Positions 16,124 through 24,497 of a stretch of 52,798 bases of DNA are shown here, piece by piece. The translations under genes and the position numbers were made by a program. Under the pieces are notes generated by a model. The model had not been told where the DNA came from. It did no database searches and saw nothing but the letters and a program-made list of their open reading frames with translations. Source of the stretch: Planctomycetota bacterium (lineage in GTDB: Bacteria; Planctomycetota; Phycisphaerae; Phycisphaerales; UBA1924); assembly GCA_963204725.1 (NCBI GenBank), contig CAUJHH010000033.1, forward strand, positions 1-52,798. The letters are read 5' to 3'. Each line of letters starts with the position of its first letter. Positions within the stretch are counted from its first letter, which is position 1.

Positions 16124-17671
16124 ATGCCCATAGATCACCCAGCACGCCGTCGAGTTCCCGCCATCACGTGCCTCATGCTGTGCATTCTGCACCTGCTCAT
16201 TCCGGCTGTCGCCGTCGCCCAGGACCTGAACACTCGCGTCGAGCGGGCGGTTGCCAGTTCCAAGATCGGTGTCGGCAAGGCCGGGATCAGCATCCTCGAC
16301 ATCGCCACGGGGCGTCGCCTTGCCTCGTACAACGCCGAACTAGGCCTCATCCCCGCATCCAATCAGAAACTCATCAGCTCCGGCGTGGCTCTCTCGGTTC
16401 TTGGCTCCGATTTCGTCTTCCGAACCGAGATCTCGCTGGTAGGGAGCCGCCTGATCGTGAAGGGCTCCGGCGACCCCGGATTCGGCGATCCGAAGCTCCT
16501 CGGCCAGATCGGTGGGGAATCGATCACAGTCGACAAGCTCCTCGATCTCCTGGCTCAGGCCGTCGTCAAAGCCGGCATCGGCTCGATCGACGAGATCGTC
16601 ATCGACGACACCGTCTTCGATCGTGAATTCGTCCACACCTCATGGCCAGCCGCGCAGCTCAACCGCTGGTATTGCGCAGAGGTCGCGGGAATCAACTTCC
16701 ACACAAACGTCATGAGCGTCTACGTCCGTCCGACCAAACCAGGCGATGCCCCGGTCGTCAGGCTGCAGCCGCAATCCCCGTGGATGGAAGTTCAGAACTC
16801 GGCCCGCACCGTCACCACCGGCGAGAACACCACCTGGATCGCCCGCCCCAACGAGACCAATCGCTTCACGCTCTACGGAGACGTCCGCTATCCCAGCCAG
16901 GCGCCCGTCGATGTCACCGTGCACGAGGTCCCGCTGTACTTCGGCCGCTTGCTCGCTCAGTCGCTGCTGGCCAGCGGCGTAAAGGTCGGCGGCCTCTCAT
17001 CGCCCGCCCAAGCGATGGACGCGCCGGTCCGTCTCCGGGCCCCGGAAGAGCCGGCCGAGGACGCGCCTCGCGTGCTCGCCGTCGTCACGACGCAACTCGC
17101 CGACATCCTCAACCGGTGCAACACCGATTCGCAGAATCTCTACGCCGAATCCCTGCTGAAGCGGGTCGGCCACGATGTCTCCGGCGAGCCGGGTTCGTGG
17201 AGCAATGGTGCCGCAGTCGCCCGCATGGTTCTGAGCGAACGCCTCGGCCCCGCCACCGCCGCTTCAACGGTCATCGCCGATGGCTCCGGTATGTCCCGCT
17301 TGAACCGAATCTCCGCCGAGACCATGGTCCGCTGGCTTGAATCGATCGCCGAGCAGCCCACGATCGGCGAGACCTTCATCAAGTCACTCGCAACCGCTGG
17401 CAATGGGACGCTGACGCGCCGCTTCCGAGAGCATCCACCCCTGAACACGTTGTACGCCAAGAGCGGCGCCATCGATGGCGTCCGCTGCCTCTCCGGCTAC
17501 CTTGTCAACGAGCCGACCGGCCGAATGATCGCGTTCTCCGTCTTGTGCAACGAGCTCAACACCGGCGAGGCCTCCTCCAACGCGATGAAACTGCACGAGC
17601 AGATCGTGCGAATTGCCGACGAGTGGCTCACGAGCCAGATCAACGCCGAAGCGACAGCGATCGGCGGCTGA
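16124..17671 (+). CDS. dacB: D-alanyl-D-alanine carboxypeptidase/endopeptidase (PBP4, peptidase S13)
   Basis: A 515-residue exported peptidase that trims or opens peptidoglycan cross-links. The signal peptide ends near AVAVAQ (about residue 33). The three penicillin-binding motifs are present: SNQK at residues 79-82 (nucleophile Ser79), SQN at about 336-338, and KSG at 446-448. The insert between the first two motifs is long, as is typical of PBP4. The start used is the ATG before the signal peptide, preceded by GGAGAG; the open frame upstream antisenses no gene but has no signal. Its presence is consistent with planctomycetes having peptidoglycan. Confidence 0.92.
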   Translation: MPIDHPARRRVPAITCLMLCILHLLIPAVAVAQDLNTRVERAVASSKIGVGKAGISILDIATGRRLASYNAELGLIPASNQKLISSGVALSVLGSDFVFRTEISLVGSRLIVKGSGDPGFGDPKLLGQIGGESITVDKLLDLLAQAVVKAGIGSIDEIVIDDTVFDREFVHTSWPAAQLNRWYCAEVAGINFHTNVMSVYVRPTKPGDAPVVRLQPQSPWMEVQNSARTVTTGENTTWIARPNETNRFTLYGDVRYPSQAPVDVTVHEVPLYFGRLLAQSLLASGVKVGGLSSPAQAMDAPVRLRAPEEPAEDAPRVLAVVTTQLADILNRCNTDSQNLYAESLLKRVGHDVSGEPGSWSNGAAVARMVLSERLGPATAASTVIADGSGMSRLNRISAETMVRWLESIAEQPTIGETFIKSLATAGNGTLTRRFREHPPLNTLYAKSGAIDGVRCLSGYLVNEPTGRMIAFSVLCNELNTGEASSNAMKLHEQIVRIADEWLTSQINAEATAIGG

Positions 17672-17692
17672 ATCGCCGCGATGCGGCGCTGC

Positions 17693-18364
17693 TCAAGCCG
17701 AGGTTGGCTTGCGATCGGCCGATCGAGCGTTCGGTGCAGGCGTTCTGAGCAGCCGCACCATGAGGATCCCGATACCGACAAGCAGCCACAGGTCGGCCAC
17801 GTTCGACACGTAGGGCCACACCTCGCGCCCGCCCCACGGCCAGGACAACCCGAAGGGCAATACGGCCCCCGGGAGCGGATGAAGGAAGTCACGCACGCAG
17901 GCGAACATCAACCGGTCGTACAGATTCCCGATCCCGCCCGCCAGAATCAGCCCCACCGCGCAATGCGACCATCGATCCCGCGCCGTGGTCCACGTCGCGA
18001 ACATCCACGTCGCGAATCCGACCGCGATCAGCGTGAACACGATGAAGAAGATTCGCTTGCCCGCGCCGATCCCGAAGACTGCGCCCGGATTGAGAACAAG
18101 CGTGAGATCAAACACGCCGGGCACCACTTCGAGCCGTGCGCCCGGTGGAACCAGTCTGCCAAGATCGCGTGTCGCAAGCACCTGCGCTCGCGCGATGTGG
18201 ACCGGCCTCGCTCCGACGTACTCGAACGCCCACCACTTGCTCGCGAGATCCGTCGCCAGCCCGATCGCCGTCACCACGCACAGCAGCAACCACGCACGAG
18301 AGCTGGTCCACGCGGGTGCGCCGGCTGCAGGATGATCCGACCCGATCAAGGATTCGCGGCTCAC
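17693..18364 (-). CDS. lspA: Lipoprotein signal peptidase (signal peptidase II)
   Basis: A 223-residue membrane aspartyl protease that removes signal peptides from prolipoproteins. Four hydrophobic segments are visible. The catalytic Asp motifs are GGIGNLYDRL and VSNVADLWLLVG, and the conserved VLNPGAVFGI segment lies between the first and second helices. I chose the GTG at 18364, which overlaps the stop of the DksA-like gene as GTGA; a start 20 codons upstream is possible but gives a non-family N-terminus. It is somewhat longer than the usual ~160 residues because of an insert between helices. It serves the several lipobox proteins encoded here. Confidence 0.92.
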   Translation of the reverse strand: MSRESLIGSDHPAAGAPAWTSSRAWLLLCVVTAIGLATDLASKWWAFEYVGARPVHIARAQVLATRDLGRLVPPGARLEVVPGVFDLTLVLNPGAVFGIGAGKRIFFIVFTLIAVGFATWMFATWTTARDRWSHCAVGLILAGGIGNLYDRLMFACVRDFLHPLPGAVLPFGLSWPWGGREVWPYVSNVADLWLLVGIGILMVRLLRTPAPNARSADRKPTSA

Positions 18365-19233
18365 GGTCGAGCGACCGACCGCCGCTCCATCTCGCGAGCC
18401 GCTTCGATCGAATGACGCGCCCAAGGGATCTCCTCAAGCCGCTCGAGACGGATCGGCTTGCCGGTCAGTTCGCACAGCCCGTACGTCCCATTGTCGATCC
18501 GCATGATCGCGTCGTCGATCTCCTTGATCAGACGACGGTCAACAGCCGCGAGATCAAGCGCGAGCGCCTGGTCGTACGCGTCGGATCCCTGATCGGCCAT
18601 GTGCTGCGGCAGATTCGAGAGCGAGCCCGCGTTGCTCCGCAGGGCCTCGTGCTCCATGTTCTTCACATCGCCGATCAACTCGCTGCGCTTGAGCACCAGC
18701 AGCATCCGGAACTTCGCGAGTTCCTTCTTATTGAACGGGCTCTTCTTTCCGGTCAAATCCGCCCCGTCGCCGAGCGACACGACCTTGGCCTGCGTCGGGC
18801 CGGACGGGATCAGCGGCTTGCGAACCGGAGATCCTGGCCCAAGCAGACTCCCACCGAGCGACGGGTATTTCGTCGGAGCCTTGGCCGTAGGCCTGCGTTG
18901 GGACTTCGGAGAAACGATCGTGATCCCCTTCCGTCCGGACGCTCCGCCTTGCGACAGGGCTGGTCCCGTCGGCTTACCCGGAGGAGCGGCCTTCGCCGCC
19001 GCAGCGGGCTTGGCAACAGGTGCGGTCTTCGCCGGCGTCTTCGCCTTCGACTTTGCGCCGGCCTTCGCGGGCGCAGACTCCGCCGGTGCCTTCGACTTCA
19101 CCGCTTTCGCAGGAGCCGCCTTGGCAGTGCTCTTCTTGGCGACTGGGGCCTTGGCCTTCTTCGCATCCGGCTTCTTTGCCTTGGGTGCGGGCTTGGCAGT
19201 CGATTTCTTCGCTGGTGAGGGCTTTTTCGCCAC
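18361..19233 (-). CDS. DksA/TraR-family protein with Lys/Ala/Pro-rich N-terminal tail
   Basis: About 290 residues. The first ~90 are a low-complexity histone-H1-like tail (repeated AKK, PAKKS, APAKA). The C-terminal ~120 form the DksA coiled-coil and finger region: helix KKELAKFRMLLVLKRSEL, acidic tip QGSDAYDQALA, and finger remnant YGLCELTGKPIRLERL. Only one of four finger cysteines remains. DksA proteins bind the RNA polymerase secondary channel; the tail could add nucleic-acid affinity. The GTG at 19233, with GGAGG upstream, fits better than the ATG 16 codons earlier. A near-consensus promoter precedes it, and lspA overlaps its end. DksA-lspA adjacency recurs in other phyla. Confidence 0.83.
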   Translation of the reverse strand: MAKKPSPAKKSTAKPAPKAKKPDAKKAKAPVAKKSTAKAAPAKAVKSKAPAESAPAKAGAKSKAKTPAKTAPVAKPAAAAKAAPPGKPTGPALSQGGASGRKGITIVSPKSQRRPTAKAPTKYPSLGGSLLGPGSPVRKPLIPSGPTQAKVVSLGDGADLTGKKSPFNKKELAKFRMLLVLKRSELIGDVKNMEHEALRSNAGSLSNLPQHMADQGSDAYDQALALDLAAVDRRLIKEIDDAIMRIDNGTYGLCELTGKPIRLERLEEIPWARHSIEAAREMERRSVARP

Positions 19234-19307
19234 CGCCTGGACGCCTCCGCGATCGACGCGTTGGAGCAACGAACCGCCCACTCCGACGGCCGGAAATAAG
19301 GGCCCGA

Positions 19308-19336
19308 ACGGTAGCCTGAAACCCCTGCACTGTCAA
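19308..19336 (-). promoter_or_regulatory. Sigma-70-like promoter of the DksA-like/lspA operon
   Basis: On the minus strand TTGACA (19336-19331) is a perfect -35 box, followed by a 17-bp spacer and TACCGT (19313-19308). It sits about 75 bp before the GTG start. Confidence 0.6.
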
Positions 19337-19402
19337 AGGAAAGTCCAAAGCCGACTCACCATCGGGTTTCGACCCAAGGAGCGGCCTCTCGACCCTCTCG
19401 GC

Positions 19403-20443
19403 TCACATCGCCGATTCATCTGCTTCTTCAAGGGGGGGCTCCTGCCCCGACTTGTCAATATACGCCCCCAGACGCCGGAAACGCTGGTATCGGCGGTCGA
19501 CCAGAACCGCCGGGTCCACGTCTTTCAGATTCAGCAGCGTCGTCGTGATCCACCTCTCAAGATTCGCCGCCGCCTCGACCGGGTTTCTGTGGGCTCCCCC
19601 CAAGGGTTCGGGCACCACGTCATCCACAATGCCCAGCGACAGGTTGTCCTTTGCCGTCAGCTTCAGCGCCCTCGCAGCCAGCGTGTTCGTCTGCTCGTTC
19701 GCCTGCTTCCAGAGAATCGCCGCGCATCCCTCGGGTGAGATCACCGAGTACCACGCATACTGGAGCATCGAAACCCGATCGGCGACCGCGATGCCGAGTG
19801 CGCCCCCCGAGCCCCCCTCGCCGATCACAACGCTCACGATCGGCACTCGCAACCGACTCATCTCCAGCATGTTCACCGCGATCGCCTCGGCCTGCCCTCG
19901 CTGCTCCGCGCCGAGCCCGGGATACGCGCCCGGCGTATCAACCAGCGTCACGATCGGCAGGCCGAACTTCTCGGCCATCTTCATCTTTGCCAGCGCCTTG
20001 CGATAGCCCTCAGGGTGAGCACACCCGAAATGGCACGCGATCCGCTCCTGCGTGTCCCGACCCTTTTGATGCCCCACGATCAGACACTTGATCGAACCGA
20101 TACGCGCAAATCCCGTCACCAACGCCGGGTCGTCGCCATACCGCCGATCACCGTGCAACTCCGCAAAGTCGCGGCACATCAGGTTGATGTAGTCCCTCGT
20201 CTGCGGCCGATTCGGCACGCGCGCAACCCGCACGGTCTCCCACGGACCCAAGTTCGCGTAGATGCGAGCGAGCATCTCGCGATGCTTCGCCTCGAGCGAT
20301 TCCGGATCGTCGATCGCCTCGATCGCGCCAAGCTCTGCAGCAACGCCCGGAGGCGTCCCCGGCCCGGACGCCCTCGCTGCGCGTGCAGCCTCGATCTGAC
20401 GCTCCAACTCAACCAGAGGTTTCTCAAAGTCCAGATAGGACAT
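19403..20443 (-). CDS. accA: Acetyl-CoA carboxylase carboxyltransferase subunit alpha
   Basis: A 346-residue subunit that, with AccD, transfers the carboxyl group from biotin to acetyl-CoA in fatty-acid synthesis. Family features are the start SYLDFEKPLVELERQI, then RPQTRDYINLMCRDFAELHGDR, DTPGAYPGLGAEQRGQAEAI, IGEGGSGGALGIAVAD and YSVISPEGCAAILWK. The length is slightly above that of the E. coli protein. The frame continues open far upstream, but that part is only antisense to proC, and the family N-terminus fixes the start at 20443. It is divergent from proC. accD is not in the window. Confidence 0.95.
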   Translation of the reverse strand: MSYLDFEKPLVELERQIEAARAARASGPGTPPGVAAELGAIEAIDDPESLEAKHREMLARIYANLGPWETVRVARVPNRPQTRDYINLMCRDFAELHGDRRYGDDPALVTGFARIGSIKCLIVGHQKGRDTQERIACHFGCAHPEGYRKALAKMKMAEKFGLPIVTLVDTPGAYPGLGAEQRGQAEAIAVNMLEMSRLRVPIVSVVIGEGGSGGALGIAVADRVSMLQYAWYSVISPEGCAAILWKQANEQTNTLAARALKLTAKDNLSLGIVDDVVPEPLGGAHRNPVEAAANLERWITTTLLNLKDVDPAVLVDRRYQRFRRLGAYIDKSGQEPPLEEADESAM

Positions 20444-20573
20444 GCGTTTGTGACCTCGCTCGAGTCGAACGCGGCTCGCCCCCGACTCCACCAGCATCGT
20501 AGGAGCCGCCCCGACCGCTCGGCCTCGCCCGCGTCCTCCGGGCCTCTCACCGTTTCTGTGATAGTCTCCCCCC

Positions 20574-21440
20574 ATGTCGACACCATCATCCAAACCCAAC
20601 CCGCGTCCAGTCCTGTTCATCGGTGGGGGAAACATGGCCGGCGCGATCATCCGCGGCGCGCTCCGCGCAGGGGTCATCGCGTCGCACACAACAGTCGTCG
20701 CCGAGCCCCTCGAAGCGCGTCGGCGCGAACTCGCCGAATTGGGGCTCGTCACCGCTCCCGACGCATCCGCCGCCCTCGTCTCGCTTCGAGAGGTCGAAGC
20801 CGGCAACCAGAGCGCCCCGACAGGCGCCATCGTTCTCGCTGTCAAGCCGCAGATGCTCGCCGCCGTCATCGCGTCGACGCCGTCATTGCAAGCCCAGTCC
20901 CGCCTGATCGTCAGCATCATGGCCGGCGTCACGCGCGAGTCGCTCGCCCGCACCATCCCCGGTGACCACCGATTCGCCCGCGTCATGCCCAACATGCCCA
21001 TCAGCATCGGGAAGGGGATGACCGCCCTTGCCGAAGACCCCACACTCCCATCCGAAGAGTCGCTGTGGATCGAACGCCTCTTCAACGCCGGGGGCTCAAC
21101 CATTCGCATCCCTGAATCGCTCATGGACGCGTTCACAGCCGTCGCCGGCTCTGGTCCGGCATACCTCTTCTACCTCGCGGAAGCGATGGAGCGAGCCGCT
21201 GGTGCGATCGGTTTCGACCCGCAGACCTCGCGGCTGCTGGTCCGTCAGACACTCGTCGGGGCCGCCTCGCTCATGTCCGGCGACGACGCGGACCCCGCCG
21301 CACTGCGAGCCGCGGTCACAAGCAAGGGAGGCACAACCCACGCCGCGTGCTCTGCGCTCGACAGCGCACGCGTCATGGAAGCGTTCACCAAGGCGCTCAC
21401 CGCCGCCCGAGATCGCGGCCAAGAGCTCTCGGCGAAATAA
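20574..21440 (+). CDS. proC: Pyrroline-5-carboxylate reductase
   Basis: A 288-residue cytoplasmic enzyme that reduces pyrroline-5-carboxylate to proline with NAD(P)H. The Rossmann motif VLFIGGGNMAGAIIRG is at about residues 13-28. Further family signatures are LAVKPQML, VSIMAGVTRESL, RVMPNMPISIGKGMTAL, AVAGSGPAYLFYLAEAM and the C-terminal VTSKGGTTHAA. The end is convergent with the ABC permease gene, with 13 bp between stops. No other proline genes are adjacent. Confidence 0.95.
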   Translation: MSTPSSKPNPRPVLFIGGGNMAGAIIRGALRAGVIASHTTVVAEPLEARRRELAELGLVTAPDASAALVSLREVEAGNQSAPTGAIVLAVKPQMLAAVIASTPSLQAQSRLIVSIMAGVTRESLARTIPGDHRFARVMPNMPISIGKGMTALAEDPTLPSEESLWIERLFNAGGSTIRIPESLMDAFTAVAGSGPAYLFYLAEAMERAAGAIGFDPQTSRLLVRQTLVGAASLMSGDDADPAALRAAVTSKGGTTHAACSALDSARVMEAFTKALTAARDRGQELSAK

Positions 21441-21453
21441 CGGCATCGTCCGA

Positions 21454-22632
21454 TCAGAAGTCCCGACGTGCGAAGATCACGCAGCAGACGCCGAGCACAA
21501 CCGCCTCAAAGCCCAGTGAGGTTCCGAGCACCCACCAGACCGACCGCCCGCGCAGCACATCCTCGGTCATCTGTGCCGCCTGCTGATCGCTGACATATCG
21601 CGGCTCATCGCTGGCATCCGCAGGACTCACCCCCGTGGATTTGTACTCTTGCTGCCGCGAAAGCAGCTTCAGATCATCCGGCGACAGCATGTACCGCTCG
21701 AGGAGTTTGATCGTCTCCGACGTCTTTGGAAGGACCGTCCTGACATCCGTCATGATCGCCGATCTGCGGGTCCACGCCGTCGACGACACTTTGGCTTCCT
21801 CCAGCTTGCGACGCGTGCTCGCGAGCATCGGATTCGCGACCTCGAGCTCGCTCGAGAGCCCTTCGGGGAACTTGCCGTTCTCGTCCGACAGAGGTGTCCC
21901 CATCTCCTTGAGAGCCCTGAGTTGACCCTCCGCCAGCCGAAGCTGGCTCACCTCTCGGTTCGTGTAAAGCTCGATCTCCGCCTTCGCGCGTTCTCGCTGC
22001 ATCACAAAGACCGAGTCCGTTGCGTTGAGCGCAAAGAGCAGAATCCAGAAGAGAAGCGTGAGAAGCAGGGCCGCGATCGCCGACCGCGTCAACAGGCCGA
22101 TCAGCGCGCACATCGCGTAGAGGTAGCTGTAGAAGCACAGCACGATCGGGATCGCCAGCAGCAGGATCGGCTCCCACGATCTCCCCCTGATCCCGATCAC
22201 CAGCATGCACGCAAGCGTGAACGCGCTCACCTGCAGCCCAACGAACAGCAGCCCCGTGCAGTACTTGGTCAGGAACAGACGAACACGCCCGATCGGCTTC
22301 GACAGCGAAAGCTCGATCGCGCCGCCCGTCACGAAATCCGGGATGATCCCAGCAGTCGATATCAGCGCCAGAATCGACGCGATCCATGTCAGCCAGACGG
22401 GGATCCCGATGCTCGCAAAGATGAACGTGTAGAACTTCTCCGGTGGGATCACGCGGCTGTTGAGAAACGCATGGTCAAACTTGAACCACAGAGCGCTGTA
22501 TCCCGCGGGATGCAGCCCGAACGCGGCGAACGCACACACCACGAGCAGCGACAGCGCCATCGTGATCCAGAAGAGCTTCTTTGAATTGAGCTCCCGATAC
22601 CCATCGACCAGAATCGCCCACGTCTGGATCAT
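21454..22632 (-). CDS. ABC transporter permease (ABC-2 type)
   Basis: A 392-residue membrane protein with about six hydrophobic helices. The first is near residues 22-41, several are clustered between 75 and 205, and one is at the C-terminus (VLGTSLGFEAVVLGVCCVIF). A hydrophilic insert of roughly 160 residues between the fifth and last helices, rich in Glu, Lys and Arg, probably faces outward. The fold class fits ABC-2 exporters. Its ATG overlaps the stop of the ATPase gene (ATGA), so the two form a transporter. Substrate is not evident. Confidence 0.85.
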   Translation of the reverse strand: MIQTWAILVDGYRELNSKKLFWITMALSLLVVCAFAAFGLHPAGYSALWFKFDHAFLNSRVIPPEKFYTFIFASIGIPVWLTWIASILALISTAGIIPDFVTGGAIELSLSKPIGRVRLFLTKYCTGLLFVGLQVSAFTLACMLVIGIRGRSWEPILLLAIPIVLCFYSYLYAMCALIGLLTRSAIAALLLTLLFWILLFALNATDSVFVMQRERAKAEIELYTNREVSQLRLAEGQLRALKEMGTPLSDENGKFPEGLSSELEVANPMLASTRRKLEEAKVSSTAWTRRSAIMTDVRTVLPKTSETIKLLERYMLSPDDLKLLSRQQEYKSTGVSPADASDEPRYVSDQQAAQMTEDVLRGRSVWWVLGTSLGFEAVVLGVCCVIFARRDF

Positions 22633-23696
22633 GCGCCACCCCCATTCCCGCGGCGGGACTTCTTGGCCGCGCCGGGCGCAAGCGTCTCCCCGGTCGCCGG
22701 ATCCGTCACCGCACGCATGAAGAGGTCCTCCAGCGACGGCCTCACCTGTCTCACCGAACGGATCGTCAGCCCCCTGCGCCGGATCTCATCGAGCACGGGC
22801 TGGACCTTCTCCGGCTCCGTCGTTCTGAGGATCAACACACCGCGCTCCACACCCGCCTCGAGCTCGGGCATCGCGCTTACACGCACGATCGCGCCCTGGG
22901 TCGCCTCGGTCCCACCGGTCAGCATCCCGGCGAAGTGACGCCCCGCCGTTTCCGTCTCGTACGCGAGATCGATCTCGTATCGCCGCCCATCCCGCGTCAG
23001 CTCGTCAATCGTTCCCTGGCTCGCCACCTTGCCCTGCACCATGATCGCCACACGATCGCACACCATCTCAAGCTCACTGAGCAGATGGCTGTTCAGAAAG
23101 ACCGTTTTCCCCTCCTCCTTGAGCCGCTGGAGCACATTCCGGATGTCGCGACGCCCCACCGGATCGACGCCGTCCGTCGGCTCGTCGAGCACAACGATGT
23201 CGGGATCGTTCATCAGCGCCTGCGCGATCCCGACGCGCTGACGCATCCCCTTCGAGTACGACTTCACTCTCTTCTTCGCCCAATCGCTCATCCCCACCAG
23301 CTCAAGCAGCGGCCCGGCTCGCCTCTTGCGCTCCCGTGCCGGCACGCCGGACATCGCGCCAAAGAAGTCCAGCACCTGCCCGCCGGTCAGGTAGTCTGGA
23401 AACCGATGGTGCTCGGGCAGGTACCCCACCCGACCCAGCGTCCCCTTGTACCCAACAGGCCCGCCGAGAAACGTTCCTTCCGCGCGGCTCGGACTGATCA
23501 CCGTCATCAGGATCTTGACCAGCGTGCTCTTGCCGGCCCCGTTTGGACCCAGAAGCCCGAAGATCTCCCCGTGCTTCACAAACAGATCCACGCCCCGCAG
23601 GGCCTGCACGCCCCCGCGATAGGTCTTGTGAACACCGCGCACATCGATCGCTGCGCCGTTCGCCACGCCCGTCGCCACCGCCTCCGAATGATCCAT
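22629..23696 (-). CDS. ABC transporter ATP-binding protein
   Basis: A 355-residue ATPase. Walker A GPNGAGKST is at residues 50-58, the signature motif SYSKGMRQRVGIAQAL follows, and Walker B is IVVLDEPTDGVDP. Switch His appears in LNSHLLSELE. The extra C-terminal ~120 residues (QGTIDELTRDG onward) match the extension of ABC-2/NatA/CcmA-like ATPases. It is translationally coupled to the permease downstream. Probably drives export of an unidentified lipid, sugar or drug-like substrate. Confidence 0.93.
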   Translation of the reverse strand: MDHSEAVATGVANGAAIDVRGVHKTYRGGVQALRGVDLFVKHGEIFGLLGPNGAGKSTLVKILMTVISPSRAEGTFLGGPVGYKGTLGRVGYLPEHHRFPDYLTGGQVLDFFGAMSGVPARERKRRAGPLLELVGMSDWAKKRVKSYSKGMRQRVGIAQALMNDPDIVVLDEPTDGVDPVGRRDIRNVLQRLKEEGKTVFLNSHLLSELEMVCDRVAIMVQGKVASQGTIDELTRDGRRYEIDLAYETETAGRHFAGMLTGGTEATQGAIVRVSAMPELEAGVERGVLILRTTEPEKVQPVLDEIRRRGLTIRSVRQVRPSLEDLFMRAVTDPATGETLAPGAAKKSRRGNGGGA

Positions 23697-23795
23697 GCAA
23701 ACAGCTCCTCACGCATTCACCCGAAGCCACGGTACAACAGATCGCCGCGTCGCTCCACCAGCCGAGGGCTTTCTGGCCAAACCGCGCGCACCCTT

Positions 23796-24497
23796 TCACC
23801 CGTCCCGCTTCCGCGCCACGATGTGGTAGATGTGCCAGTGCTTCGGCACGTCGTTCAGACCCGTGTCGGGCCGATCCTCTTCCCGCAGTTCCTCGAACAC
23901 GAATCCTCGGAAGAGCCCGTCCAGTTCCTGACGCTTGTGATGCGTCCGATCCGGCAGAATCGCCCACCCATCGCGATCGCCGAAGAGCTGCCCGCAGAAC
24001 CTCCCACCCGGCCTGATGGAGCCCACGATCCGCTTCCACACCCCATCCCAGTCCCGTCGCTCACAGAAAGGCAACGCAAAGCTCGCGTTGAACAGATCCA
24101 CCCTCTCCGGCCACGTGGCATCGCGAAACGTGGCGACCTGTGTCTCCAGTCGCGCCCGATCCGCTGCCCCCACACGAGGCTCGAGCAGCTCGAACGACTT
24201 CGGATGCCCGTCGATCGCCAGCACCCTCCAGCCCCTCGACAGCAGTTCCAGCGCATCCCGCCCCTCGCCACACCCGAGATCAACCGCCAGCCGCGCACCG
24301 CTCACCGCCGCAACCTCGCGCTTCGCGTCCACCTTGTCGAACAGCGCCAGCGCCGCGACCAGCGTCTCCCGCGCCGGTTTCCCCAACATCAGGTCGAAGT
24401 AGCCCGGCCAGTCGCGCACGGCCGCGTAGTCCTGCGCCCGCTTCCCCGCACCCGCGCTTGGCACCCCGCTCGAACTCGCCATACGCTCGTCGGACAT
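23796..24497 (-). CDS. SAM-dependent methyltransferase
   Basis: A protein of about 233 residues. The class I methyltransferase motif I LAVDLGCGEGRDALELL is near residues 70-86, followed by VLAIDGHPKSFELLEPR (motif II) and GSIRPGGRFCGQLFG. The substrate is unknown. The start ATG at 24497 has GGAGGG 8 nt upstream. It overlaps, in opposite orientation, the ATG of the UbiD-family gene in the tetranucleotide CATG. An alternative ATG at 24482 has poorer ribosome-binding sequence. Ubiquinone/menaquinone methylation is a tempting link to UbiD but unsupported by the motifs. Confidence 0.82.
   Translation of the reverse strand: MSDERMASSSGVPSAGAGKRAQDYAAVRDWPGYFDLMLGKPARETLVAALALFDKVDAKREVAAVSGARLAVDLGCGEGRDALELLSRGWRVLAIDGHPKSFELLEPRVGAADRARLETQVATFRDATWPERVDLFNASFALPFCERRDWDGVWKRIVGSIRPGGRFCGQLFGDRDGWAILPDRTHHKRQELDGLFRGFVFEELREEDRPDTGLNDVPKHWHIYHIVARKRDG

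Noticed and set aside
20444..21136. Upstream extension of accA
   Set aside because: It is antisense to proC and lacks AccA sequence; the family start is at 20443.
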